Source: Duganella aceris (GTDB lineage Bacteria > Pseudomonadota > Gammaproteobacteria > Burkholderiales > Burkholderiaceae_D). From it: DNA of 64,000 nucleotides. Shown here in pieces: positions 16,893 to 24,976 of this stretch. The position numbers and the translations under genes were made by a program. The notes under the pieces were generated by a model. It saw only the letters and a program-made list of their open reading frames with translations. It searched no databases and was not told where the DNA came from. The stretch lies in assembly GCF_011090165.1 (NCBI RefSeq), contig NZ_JAADJT010000018.1, positions 19,592-83,591 of the forward strand, given 5' to 3'. The number at the start of each line of letters is the position of its first letter. The stretch's first letter is position 1.

Positions 16893-18032
16893 ATGCTCGA
16901 ATTTACACTGCACAAGACCGATACCAGCGGCCTGACCAAGGCGCGTCGCGGCGAAGTGAAACTGAACCACGGCGTAGTCCAGACCCCGATCTTCATGCCG
17001 GTCGGCACCTATGGTTCGGTCAAGGCGATGTCGCCGCTGGAATTGAAGGAAATCGGCGCGCAGATCATCCTGGGCAACACTTTCCACCTGTGGCTGCGTC
17101 CGGGCAACGATGTGATGTCCAAATTCGGCGGCCTGCACGACTTCATGGCCTGGGACAAGCCTATCCTGACCGACTCCGGCGGCTTCCAGGTGTTTTCGCT
17201 GGGCGCGATGCGCAAGATCACCGAAGAGGGCGTCCACTTCAACTCGCCGATCAACGGCGACAAGCTGTTCCTGTCGCCGGAAGTGTCGATGCAGATCCAG
17301 CGCGTGCTGAACTCCGACATCGTCATGCAGTTCGATGAATGCACCCCGTACGAAATCGATGGCCGCCCGGCAACGCTGGATGAAGCAGCCAAGTCGATGC
17401 GCATGTCGCTGCGCTGGGCGCAACGCTCGCACGACGAGTTCCATCGCGGCGAGAACCCGAACGCGCTGTTCGGCATCGTCCAGGGCGGCATGTTCGAGAA
17501 CCTGCGCGACGAGTCGCTGGCTGGCCTGCAGGAGATCGATTTCCCGGGCGTCGCCATCGGCGGCCTGTCGGTCGGCGAGCCGAAGGAAGACATGATGCGC
17601 ATGCTGGCCCACGTCGGCCCGCGCCTGCCGGCCGACAAGCCGCACTACCTGATGGGCGTCGGCACGCCGGAAGACCTGGTGGCCGGCGTCTCCAACGGCA
17701 TCGACATGTTCGATTGCGTGATGCCGACCCGTAACGCGCGCAACGGCTGGATCTTCACCCGCTTCGGCGACGTCAAGATCAAGAACGCGCGTTACAAGGA
17801 TGACAAGGAACCGCTGGACAGCACCTGTTCCTGCTACGCCTGCCGCAATTTCTCGCGCGCCTACCTGCACCATCTGAACCGCACCCAGGAAATCCTGGGC
17901 GCGCGCCTGAACACCATCCACAACCTGCATTACTACCTGGATATCATGCGCCAGATGCGCGAAGCGCTGGACGAGGACCGTTTTCACGCCTGGACCTTGC
18001 AATTCCACGCCGAGAGGGCACGTGGGGTGTAA
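16893..18032 (+). CDS. tgt: tRNA-guanine transglycosylase
   Basis: Exchanges guanine for preQ1 at position 34 of tRNAs, the step before QueA. 379 residues. The substrate-recognition motif DSGGFQVFSLG, the GIVQGG motif, GGLSVGEPKEDM and the nucleophilic Asp in FDCVMPTRNARNG are present, and the structural zinc site is visible as CSCYACRNFSRAYLHHL. Co-transcribed with queA just upstream. Confidence 0.97.
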   Translation: MLEFTLHKTDTSGLTKARRGEVKLNHGVVQTPIFMPVGTYGSVKAMSPLELKEIGAQIILGNTFHLWLRPGNDVMSKFGGLHDFMAWDKPILTDSGGFQVFSLGAMRKITEEGVHFNSPINGDKLFLSPEVSMQIQRVLNSDIVMQFDECTPYEIDGRPATLDEAAKSMRMSLRWAQRSHDEFHRGENPNALFGIVQGGMFENLRDESLAGLQEIDFPGVAIGGLSVGEPKEDMMRMLAHVGPRLPADKPHYLMGVGTPEDLVAGVSNGIDMFDCVMPTRNARNGWIFTRFGDVKIKNARYKDDKEPLDSTCSCYACRNFSRAYLHHLNRTQEILGARLNTIHNLHYYLDIMRQMREALDEDRFHAWTLQFHAERARGV

Positions 18033-18110
18033 ATGTCCTAACGGCTTGCCGCCAGTGCTAGAATACAGCGCTGTTTTTTCAAACTACACATATATATATC
18101 GGAGTCACCC

Positions 18111-18446
18111 GTGTTCATTTCCAATGCTTATGCCCAATCCAATCCACTCGAATCGCTCGGCGGCGCCGGCGGTTTCCTGGGCCAGTATGGTTTCCTGATT
18201 CTGATGTTCGTGGCGATGTATTTCCTGATGATCCGTCCTCAGCAAAAACGCGCCAAGGAACAAAAAGCCATGATGGAAGCGCTGGCCAAGGGCGACGAAG
18301 TGGTCACCGCCGGCGGCGTTCTGGGCAAGATCTCGAAGATCGCCGACGCCTACATCACGCTGGAAATCTCCACCGGCACGGAACTGGTGGTTCAAAAGAG
18401 CGCGATCACCATGGTGTTGCCTAAAGGCACGCTGAAGACGCTGTAA
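18111..18446 (+). CDS. yajC: Preprotein translocase accessory subunit YajC
   Basis: 111 residues with one membrane helix (GQYGFLILMFVAMYFLMIRP, about 25-44), the family-typical RPQQKRAKEQ right after it and a cytoplasmic domain with KGDEVVTAGGVLGKI. It associates with SecDF. The start is GTG, preceded by CGGAG at a good distance. The 78-nt gap from tgt contains an unusual TATATATATA run at about 18089-18098 that could be part of a promoter. Confidence 0.95.
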   Translation: MFISNAYAQSNPLESLGGAGGFLGQYGFLILMFVAMYFLMIRPQQKRAKEQKAMMEALAKGDEVVTAGGVLGKISKIADAYITLEISTGTELVVQKSAITMVLPKGTLKTL

Positions 18447-18453
18447 TCCCGCC

Positions 18454-18473
18454 GGCCCGCGTCCGCGCGGGCC
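18454..18473. other. Stable GC hairpin between yajC and secD
   Basis: GGCCCGCG (18454-18461) pairs perfectly with CGCGGGCC (18466-18473) around a 4-nt loop. No T-run follows, so it is not a classical terminator; it could set mRNA stability or partial termination between the accessory subunit and secDF. Confidence 0.5.
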
Positions 18474-18505
18474 CTCCGACGTCTGCTATCGAACGCTAGA
18501 ACAAT

Positions 18506-20371
18506 ATGAATCGCTATCCAGTCTGGAAATACATCCTTATCGCCGTGGCCATCCTGCTGGGCGCGCTGTTTACCGCGCCTAACTACTTCGGCGAATCGCC
18601 GGCGGTGCAGGTCACGAGCGGCAAGTCGACGGTCAAGATGACGTCCGACATGGCGGCCAAGGTGGCCGACGTGCTGACCAAGGAAGGCATCGCCAACAAC
18701 GGCATCGCTTTCGACGGCACCGGCACCTATGCGTCCGTGCGCGCCCGCTTCGCCACCCCCGACATCCAGTTCCGCGCCAAGTCGGTGCTGGAAAAAGGCC
18801 TGAACACCGATCCGACCGATCCGACCTACCTGGTCGCGCTGAACCTGCAATCGGACACTCCTAAATGGATGCAAAGCCTGCACGCGCTGCCGATGTACCT
18901 CGGCCTCGACTTGCGCGGCGGCGTGCACTTCCTGATGCAGGTCGACGCCAAGGCGGTGCTGACCAAGCGCGTCCAGGGTATCCAGGCCGCGGCCCGCAGC
19001 TCGCTGCGCGACAAGAATGTGCGTCACGCCGGTATCGATCTGGTCGGCGACACCGTCGAAATCAAATTCCGCGACGAAGCCACGCGCCAGAAAGCCAAGG
19101 ATGTATTGTCCGGCCAGCTGGCCGACCTGCTGTTCACCGACTCCGGAAGCGGCGACGCGCTGAAAACCGTGGTCAGCCTGAAACCGGCCGCGCTGAAGCA
19201 AACCATCGACGACGGCGTCAAGCAGAACATCTCCACGCTGTCGAAGCGTGTGAATGAACTGGGCGTGGCCGAACCGATCATCCAGCAGCAAGGCCCTGAC
19301 CGCATCGTGGTCCAGCTGCCGGGCGTGCAGGACGTGGCGCGCGCGCGCGCCGTGATCGGCCGCACCGCGACGCTGGAAGTGCGCATGGTCGACGAATCGG
19401 TCACCCCGGGCACCGAACTGTCGGCGGCGATTCCGTTCAACTCGGAGCTGTTCACCGTCGGCAAAGGCGTGCCGGTCGTATTGACCAAGGACGTGGTGCT
19501 GACCGGCGATTACATCTCCAGCGCCACCGCCAGCATGGACCAGAACAACCAGCCTGCCGTCAGCATCGACCTGAACGGCGACGGCGGCCGCCGCATGCGC
19601 GACGCCACCCGCGAACGCGTGGGCAAGAAGATGGCCATCGTGTTGAAGGAAAAAGGCAAGCCGGAAGTGCTGTCGGTCGCCACCATCCAGAGCGAACTGG
19701 GTAGCCGCTTCCAGATCACCGGCATGGGCAACGCCGAGAACTCGAACGAACTGGCGCTGCTGCTGCGCTCCGGCGCGCTGGCCGCGCCGATGGAAGTGAT
19801 CGAGGAACGCACCATCGGACCGCAACTGGGCGCCGAGAACATCAACAAAGGTCTGCACTCGACGATGTACGGCTTCGCCGCGATCGCGATCTTCATGATC
19901 TTCTACTACATGATGTTCGGCTTCTTCAGCGTGCTGGCGCTGGCCTGCAACCTGCTGCTGCTGGTGGCGCTGCTGTCGCTCATGCAGGCGACGCTGACTC
20001 TGCCGGGCATGGCCGCTATCGCGCTGGCGCTGGGTATGGCGATCGACTCGAACGTGCTGATCAACGAGCGTATCCGTGAAGAGCTGCGCGCCGGCGCCAC
20101 GCCGCAAGGCGCGATCGCCGCCGGCTTCGACCGCGCGTGGGCCACCATCATCGACTCCAACGTGACGACGCTGATCGTCGGCGTGGCGCTGTGGGTGTTC
20201 GGCTCCGGTCCGATCCGCGGCTTCGCCGTGGTGCACACGCTGGGTATCCTGACGTCGATGTTCTCCGCCGTGTTCATCTCGCGCGGCGTGGTCAACCTCT
20301 GGTACGGCCGCAAGAAGAAGCTGCAATCGATCGCTATCGGCACCGTCTGGGTGCCTGGCCAGACGAAATAA
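18506..20371 (+). CDS. secD: Protein translocase subunit SecD
   Basis: 621 residues. SecD with SecF uses the proton gradient to pull secreted proteins through SecYEG. One N-terminal helix (about 10-30) is followed by the large periplasmic P1 domain with the signature LGLDLRGGVHFLMQVD near 131-146, and a C-terminal block of about five helices with GMAIDSNVLINERIREEL and the WATIIDSNVTTLI motif. The gene follows yajC by 59 nt and precedes secF by 15 nt. Confidence 0.97.
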   Translation: MNRYPVWKYILIAVAILLGALFTAPNYFGESPAVQVTSGKSTVKMTSDMAAKVADVLTKEGIANNGIAFDGTGTYASVRARFATPDIQFRAKSVLEKGLNTDPTDPTYLVALNLQSDTPKWMQSLHALPMYLGLDLRGGVHFLMQVDAKAVLTKRVQGIQAAARSSLRDKNVRHAGIDLVGDTVEIKFRDEATRQKAKDVLSGQLADLLFTDSGSGDALKTVVSLKPAALKQTIDDGVKQNISTLSKRVNELGVAEPIIQQQGPDRIVVQLPGVQDVARARAVIGRTATLEVRMVDESVTPGTELSAAIPFNSELFTVGKGVPVVLTKDVVLTGDYISSATASMDQNNQPAVSIDLNGDGGRRMRDATRERVGKKMAIVLKEKGKPEVLSVATIQSELGSRFQITGMGNAENSNELALLLRSGALAAPMEVIEERTIGPQLGAENINKGLHSTMYGFAAIAIFMIFYYMMFGFFSVLALACNLLLLVALLSLMQATLTLPGMAAIALALGMAIDSNVLINERIREELRAGATPQGAIAAGFDRAWATIIDSNVTTLIVGVALWVFGSGPIRGFAVVHTLGILTSMFSAVFISRGVVNLWYGRKKKLQSIAIGTVWVPGQTK

Positions 20372-20386
20372 CTAGAGGCTCACGAC

Positions 20387-21409
20387 ATGGAATTTTTCCG
20401 CATCAAAAAAGACATACCGTTCATGCGCCACGCGCTGGTGTTCAACGTCGTTTCGGCGTTGACCTTCGTGGCGGCCGTGTTCTTCCTGTTCCACCGTGGC
20501 CTGCATCTGTCGGTGGAGTTCACCGGCGGCACCGTGATGGAGCTGAAATACCAGCAGGCGGCGAATCTGGAAAAGATACGCCACACGCTGGAGACCATCG
20601 GCTACGAACAGCCTGAAGCCACCGGCTTCGGCACCGCGCACGACGTGATGCTGCGTCTGCCGGTGGTGAAGAACGTCAGCTCCAAGGATGCATCGGCGCT
20701 GGTGTTCGACGCGCTGTGCAAGGCCGAAACCGGCGCCATGAAGCAGATCGACACCGTGACCGCCAAGGGCGAGCACGTGGTCAAGCAATCCTGCTCCGAC
20801 ACCGCCGGCGGCGAGCTGGTGGCGTTGCAGAAGGTGGAATTCGTCGGCCCGCAGGTCGGCGATGAGCTGACCCAGAACGGCCTGAACGCGCTGGTGATGG
20901 TGATCATCGGTGTGATGATCTACCTGGCCGTGCGCTTCGAATGGAAATTCGCGGTCGCCGCGATCATCGCCAACTTGCACGACGTGGTGATCATCCTGGG
21001 CTTCTTCGCCTTCTTCCAGTGGGAATTCTCGCTGACGGTGCTGGCCGGCGTGCTGGCGGTGCTGGGTTACTCGGTCAACGAGTCGGTGGTTATCTTCGAC
21101 CGTATCCGCGAAAACTTCCGCAAGCAGCGCAAGGCGTCGGTGCATGAAGTGATCGACAACGCGATCACCTCGACCATCTCGCGTACCATCATCACCCACG
21201 GTTGCACGCAGATGATGGTGCTGTCGATGCTGTTCCTGGGCGGTCCGACGCTGCACTACTTCGCGATGGCGCTGACCATCGGTATCTGCTTCGGTATCTA
21301 CTCGTCGGTGTTCGTCGCCGCCGCCGTGGCCATGTGGCTGGGCGTGAAGCGCGAAGACCTGATCAAGCCGATCAAGGAAAAAGACGAAACGGACGGCGCG
21401 GTGGTTTAA
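20387..21409 (+). CDS. secF: Protein translocase subunit SecF
   Basis: 340 residues, partner of SecD. It begins with a helix after FFRIKKDIPFMRHALV, then LSVEFTGGTVMELKY, a periplasmic domain, and a helical block containing GYSVNESVVIFDRIRENFR and SRTIITHGCTQMMVLSMLFLGG. The periplasmic loop with CKAETGAMKQ and KQSC is somewhat longer than in E. coli. A strong terminator at 21429-21463 ends the queA-to-secF cluster. Confidence 0.97.
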   Translation: MEFFRIKKDIPFMRHALVFNVVSALTFVAAVFFLFHRGLHLSVEFTGGTVMELKYQQAANLEKIRHTLETIGYEQPEATGFGTAHDVMLRLPVVKNVSSKDASALVFDALCKAETGAMKQIDTVTAKGEHVVKQSCSDTAGGELVALQKVEFVGPQVGDELTQNGLNALVMVIIGVMIYLAVRFEWKFAVAAIIANLHDVVIILGFFAFFQWEFSLTVLAGVLAVLGYSVNESVVIFDRIRENFRKQRKASVHEVIDNAITSTISRTIITHGCTQMMVLSMLFLGGPTLHYFAMALTIGICFGIYSSVFVAAAVAMWLGVKREDLIKPIKEKDETDGAVV

Positions 21410-21428
21410 GCGTCTCCGGTTTCAACAG

Positions 21429-21463
21429 ATCCCGCCCCGCGTTCGCGCCGGGCGGGATTTTTT
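21429..21463 (+). terminator. Rho-independent terminator after secF
   Basis: ATCCCGCCC (21429-21437) pairs with GGGCGGGAT (21450-21458), and the loop itself can form CGCG-TT-CGCG. Six T follow. The T-run touches the stop codon of the convergent LysR gene. Confidence 0.85.
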
Positions 21464-22353
21464 CATTTGGCGCGGAGGATCATGTCGTACAGCGCCTGCG
21501 CCGCCGGCGACAGGTGGCCGGCCTTGCGTGTGATCAGCGCCAGCTGGCGCGAGATCACCGGCTCTTTCAGCTTGATGATGCGCAGGCGCGGGTAGCTGCC
21601 TTTCTGTATGCCGAGATTGGGCACGATGGCGGCCGAGATGCCGGACGCCACCAGGCCGACGGCGGTGGAGCTGCGCTGCACTTCGTACTGAAAGTGCAGC
21701 GTCAGGTTCAGGCTCTTGCTGCCCAGGTAGCTATCGAGCACGGCGCGGTTGCCGTTGACGTCGCCGGAGAAGATCAGCGGATAGGGCTGGATCTGCGCCC
21801 AGGTCAGCGAGCGGCGGCGCGCCAGCGGATGGTCGTCGCGGCACACCAGCACGAACTGGTCGTCCATCAGCGGGACCGAGGTCAGCTCCGGGTGATTGGT
21901 GCCGGCCAGGTTGATGCCGAATTCCGCTTCCCGGCGCAACACCGTTTCCGCCACCCTCGCCGACGCGTGGTCGAGAATCTTGATGCGATTGTCCGGATAG
22001 AGCGCAGAGTATTCCTGGATGATCTGCGGCAGATACTGGATCCCCACCGTCGGCACGCAGGCCAGCGTGACGTCGCCGCGCCGCGCCTTGCCGGTCTCGC
22101 GGATCTCGTTCAGCGTCGACGACAGCTCCAGCAACAGGCGCCGCGCCTGCGGCAGGAAGTCCTTGCCGATGCTGGTCAGCGCGATCGAGCGGGTGGTGCG
22201 CTCGACCAGCTTCACACCGAGAAAATCCTCCAGGTTGCGCAGCCGCTGCGTCACTGCGGTCTGCGTCACGTACAGCGTTTCCGCCGCCTTCTGGAAGCCG
22301 CCGTGGTCCGCGATGGCGACAAATGCCTGTACGCCGAGGATGTCGATTTTCAT
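21463..22353 (-). CDS. LysR-family transcriptional regulator
   Basis: 296 residues. The N-terminal winged helix-turn-helix reads LGVQAFVAIADHGGFQKAAETLYVTQTAVTQRLRNLEDFLGVKLVERTTR in overlapping short blocks, the classic LysR pattern, followed by the two-lobed effector domain. It diverges from the chromate transporter genes with 70 bp between starts, the usual place for a LysR regulator and its target. The intergenic DNA is strikingly AT-rich (22354-22405). Inducer unknown; chromate or sulfate stress is an inference from context. Confidence 0.88.
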   Translation of the reverse strand: MKIDILGVQAFVAIADHGGFQKAAETLYVTQTAVTQRLRNLEDFLGVKLVERTTRSIALTSIGKDFLPQARRLLLELSSTLNEIRETGKARRGDVTLACVPTVGIQYLPQIIQEYSALYPDNRIKILDHASARVAETVLRREAEFGINLAGTNHPELTSVPLMDDQFVLVCRDDHPLARRRSLTWAQIQPYPLIFSGDVNGNRAVLDSYLGSKSLNLTLHFQYEVQRSSTAVGLVASGISAAIVPNLGIQKGSYPRLRIIKLKEPVISRQLALITRKAGHLSPAAQALYDMILRAK

Positions 22354-22423
22354 CAGAAATATGAATGAATGGTCTAAATAAACTCATTTTACTTATATTT
22401 GTCGCAGGGCGAAAATTCTTCCC

Positions 22424-22990
22424 ATGAACACGCCAACACCCACTACGATTTTCCTGGTCTTCTCCAAGCTGGCGCTGATGGGCTTCGGCGGCGTGATGCC
22501 GTTCGCCTACCGCGCGCTGGTCGAGCAGCAGAAGTGGCTGACCGCCGAGGAGTTCGCACACTACCTCGCCCTGAGCCAGATGCTGCCGGGGCCCAGCATC
22601 TGCAACGTCTCCCTGATGGTGGGGAACCGCTACGCGGGCGTGGCCGGCGCGCTCGCCGCCGTCGGCGGCTTGATCGTCGGCCCGTTCTTCATCGTGATCG
22701 GCTTGGGCATCCTCTACCAGCAGTTCGGCGAGTTGCCCTTGTTCCGCAACGCCATCAGCGGCATGGCCGCCGTGGCCTCCGGCCTGATTCTGGCGACGGC
22801 GCTGAAGATGGCGAAGTCGCTGTTCGCCAAGGCCGACTGGCGCGACCGTCGTTATCGCCTGAAAGCGGCGTTGCTGGCGCTGGCCTTTGTCGGCTTGGGC
22901 GTCTTGCAGTGGAAGCTGGTGGTGGTGTTTTGCCTGCTGGCGCCGTTGGGCACCGCCGCCGCATATCTGATCGGAGAAAAAAATGGATGA
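22424..22990 (+). CDS. Chromate transporter, N-terminal-type half (CHR domain)
   Basis: 188 residues with about five helices, one CHR domain. The marker FSKLALMGFGGVMPFAYRALVEQ and the following LSQMLPGPSICNVSLMVGNRYAG correspond to the FxxxGGxGG and PGP regions of ChrA. Full ChrA has two such domains in one chain of about 400 residues; here they are separate genes, the short-chain CHR arrangement. The stop overlaps the next gene by 8 nt, so the subunits are made together, presumably as a heterodimer exporting chromate. Confidence 0.85.
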   Translation: MNTPTPTTIFLVFSKLALMGFGGVMPFAYRALVEQQKWLTAEEFAHYLALSQMLPGPSICNVSLMVGNRYAGVAGALAAVGGLIVGPFFIVIGLGILYQQFGELPLFRNAISGMAAVASGLILATALKMAKSLFAKADWRDRRYRLKAALLALAFVGLGVLQWKLVVVFCLLAPLGTAAAYLIGEKNG

Positions 22991-23513
22991 GCAATCACCG
23001 GTATGGGAATTGTCGCTGCACATCGCGGTGATGTCCCTTATGGCGGTCGGCGGCGGCGTGGTGCTGCTTGGTCCGCAGGTCGGCCAGTACGTGGTTGAAG
23101 TCCAGCACTGGCTGACGGGCGGGCAGTTCGCCGCCGCGTATGCGATCGCGCAGGCCGCGCCCGGGCCCAACCTGCTGTTCATTTCACTGGTCGGCTGGCT
23201 GATCGCCGGCTGGACCGGCGCCATCCTGACCACGCTGGCGGTGCTGGTGCCATCGACGCTGCTCACGTTGTCGGTGGTGCGCATGAATACTTCCCGCTTC
23301 AGCGGCCGGCTGTCGACGGCGTTGGGCGTGGCTTTCGCGCCGATATCGATCGGCTTCCTGGCCGCCACCGGCTGGCTGTTCGCGCGGATGTCGAATCCGG
23401 ACTGGCGCGCGGACGTGCTGACCGCCTTGGCCGCCCTGATCCTGCTGCGCACCAAACTGAATCCCGTGTTGCTGATCGCCGTCGGCGCGGCACTGGGCAT
23501 GGCGCAGTTGTAG
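22983..23513 (+). CDS. Chromate transporter, C-terminal-type half (CHR domain)
   Basis: 176 residues, partner of the preceding half. VMSLMAVGGGVVLLGPQVGQYVV and AIAQAAPGPNLLFISLVGWL are the matching CHR motifs. It has about five helices of opposite expected topology. The 8-nt overlap with the first half implies translational coupling. Transport of chromate is a family-level inference; some CHR proteins have unknown substrates. Confidence 0.85.
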   Translation: MDEQSPVWELSLHIAVMSLMAVGGGVVLLGPQVGQYVVEVQHWLTGGQFAAAYAIAQAAPGPNLLFISLVGWLIAGWTGAILTTLAVLVPSTLLTLSVVRMNTSRFSGRLSTALGVAFAPISIGFLAATGWLFARMSNPDWRADVLTALAALILLRTKLNPVLLIAVGAALGMAQL

Positions 23514-23567
23514 GCCCGGCTGCACCAATCGCGTGCGGCCGCGCTGGCGTGTGCCCCTGGCGTTGGC

Positions 23568-23583
23568 TGGCATGTTGCTTGCA
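23568..23583 (+). promoter_or_regulatory. Sigma-54 (-24/-12) promoter of eat-eutBC
   Basis: TGGCATG-TTGC-TTGCA matches the RpoN consensus TGGCACG-N4-TTGCW at all but one position, with GG and GC 12 bp apart. It would place the transcript start near 23594, about 19 nt before the eat ATG at 23613. No cobalamin riboswitch fits into so short a leader. An RpoN-dependent activator would be needed; none is encoded adjacent. Confidence 0.75.
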
Positions 23584-23612
23584 TAATGGTTAATACTTCG
23601 GAGGAGCGGACT

Positions 23613-24962
23613 ATGACACCAACTTTGCAGAAAACGCTGGGCACGTTTCAACTGTGGGGCATCGCGGTAGGGCTGGTGATCTCCGGCGAGTATTTCGGCT
23701 GGAGTTACGGCTGGGCGTCGGCCGGCACGCTGGGCTTCACCGTCACCGCGCTGTTCATCGCGGCGATGTATGCGACCTTCATCTTCAGCTTCACGGAGCT
23801 GACCACCTCCATTCCGCATGCCGGCGGGCCGTTCGCCTACAGTAAGCGCGCCTTCGGGCCGACCGGTGGCTTCATCGCCGGCGCGGCGACGCTGATCGAA
23901 TTCGTCTTCGCGCCGCCGGCGATCGCGCTGGCCATCGGCGCTTATCTGAACGTGCAATTCCCGACGGTCGATCCCAAGCTGGCGGCGGTCGGCGCGTATC
24001 TGGTCTTCATGACGCTGAATATTCTCGGCGTGCAGGTCGCGGCGACTTTTGAGTTGCTGGTGACGCTGCTGGCGATCTTCGAGCTGCTGGTGTTCATGGG
24101 CGTGGTGTCGCCGGGCTTCTCGACGGCCAACTTCGTCAAGGGCGGCTGGTCGGGGCAGGATCATTTCAGCATGGCGGCGGTGCCGGGCATGTTCGCGGCG
24201 ATTCCGTTCGCGATCTGGTTCTTCCTGGCGATCGAGGGCGTGGCGATGGCGGCGGAGGAGGCCAAGGATCCGAAGCGTTCGATCCCGATCGCCTACATCG
24301 CCGGCATCATCACGCTGGTGCTGCTGGCGGTGGGCGTGATGGTGTTCGCCGGCGGCGCGGGCGACTGGACCAAGCTGGCCAACATCAACGATCCGCTGCC
24401 GCAGGCGATGAAGATCATCGTCGGCGAGAACAGCAACTGGCTGCACATGCTGGTGTGGCTTGGGCTGTTCGGCTTGATCGCTTCCTTCCACGGCATCATC
24501 CTCGGCTACTCGCGGCAGATTTATGCGCTGGCGCGCGAGGCTTATCTGCCGCCGTACTTCGCCAAGATCCATCCGCGTTTCAAGACGCCGCATCGCGCCA
24601 TCCTGGCCGGCGGCGTGGTCGGCATCGCGGCGATCTACAGCGATGAGCTGATCAAGATCGGCGGCCAGACCTTGACCGCGAATATCGTGACCATGTCGGT
24701 GTTCGGTGCGATCACGATGTATATCATCAGCATGCTGAGTCTCTTCAAGCTGCGTCGTGCGGAGCCGGAGATGGTGCGGCCGTTCCGCGCGCCGCTCTTT
24801 CCCTTCTTTCCGGCCTTCGCACTGTTGGGCGCCGTGGTCTGCATGGCGACCATGATCTATTACAATCCTCTGATCTTCGCTTTGTTTGCGACCTTCCTTG
24901 CTTGTGGCTATGGGTTCTTCCTCGCCACCAAGAGCAAGCGTCTGGAGCACTTGGTGGCGTAG
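23613..24962 (+). CDS. eat: Ethanolamine permease
   Basis: 449 residues, about 12 helices, APC superfamily. The opening LQKTLGTFQLWGIAVGLVISGEYFGWSYGW is the ethanolamine permease hallmark (given here as a pattern: GTFQLWGIAVGLVISGEYF), followed by SIPHAGGPFAYSKRAFGP. Imports ethanolamine. The ATG at 23613 is chosen because GAGGAG stands 6 nt ahead; an in-frame ATG at 23586 would lie upstream of the predicted transcript start. eutB begins only 14 nt after its stop. Confidence 0.92.
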   Translation: MTPTLQKTLGTFQLWGIAVGLVISGEYFGWSYGWASAGTLGFTVTALFIAAMYATFIFSFTELTTSIPHAGGPFAYSKRAFGPTGGFIAGAATLIEFVFAPPAIALAIGAYLNVQFPTVDPKLAAVGAYLVFMTLNILGVQVAATFELLVTLLAIFELLVFMGVVSPGFSTANFVKGGWSGQDHFSMAAVPGMFAAIPFAIWFFLAIEGVAMAAEEAKDPKRSIPIAYIAGIITLVLLAVGVMVFAGGAGDWTKLANINDPLPQAMKIIVGENSNWLHMLVWLGLFGLIASFHGIILGYSRQIYALAREAYLPPYFAKIHPRFKTPHRAILAGGVVGIAAIYSDELIKIGGQTLTANIVTMSVFGAITMYIISMLSLFKLRRAEPEMVRPFRAPLFPFFPAFALLGAVVCMATMIYYNPLIFALFATFLACGYGFFLATKSKRLEHLVA

Positions 24963-24976
24963 TCGAAAGGGGAATG

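Noticed and set aside
18392..20326. 644-residue minus-strand open frame
   Set aside because: Antisense to secD; low-complexity His/Gln/Arg composition and no motif.
23514..23612. Cobalamin riboswitch ahead of eat-eutBC
   Set aside because: The gap is 99 nt, most of it upstream of the predicted start, with no B12-box; too short for the element.
21731..24950. Long minus-strand frames opposite chromate transporters and eat
   Set aside because: Antisense to genes with clear membrane and APC motifs; no family signal.
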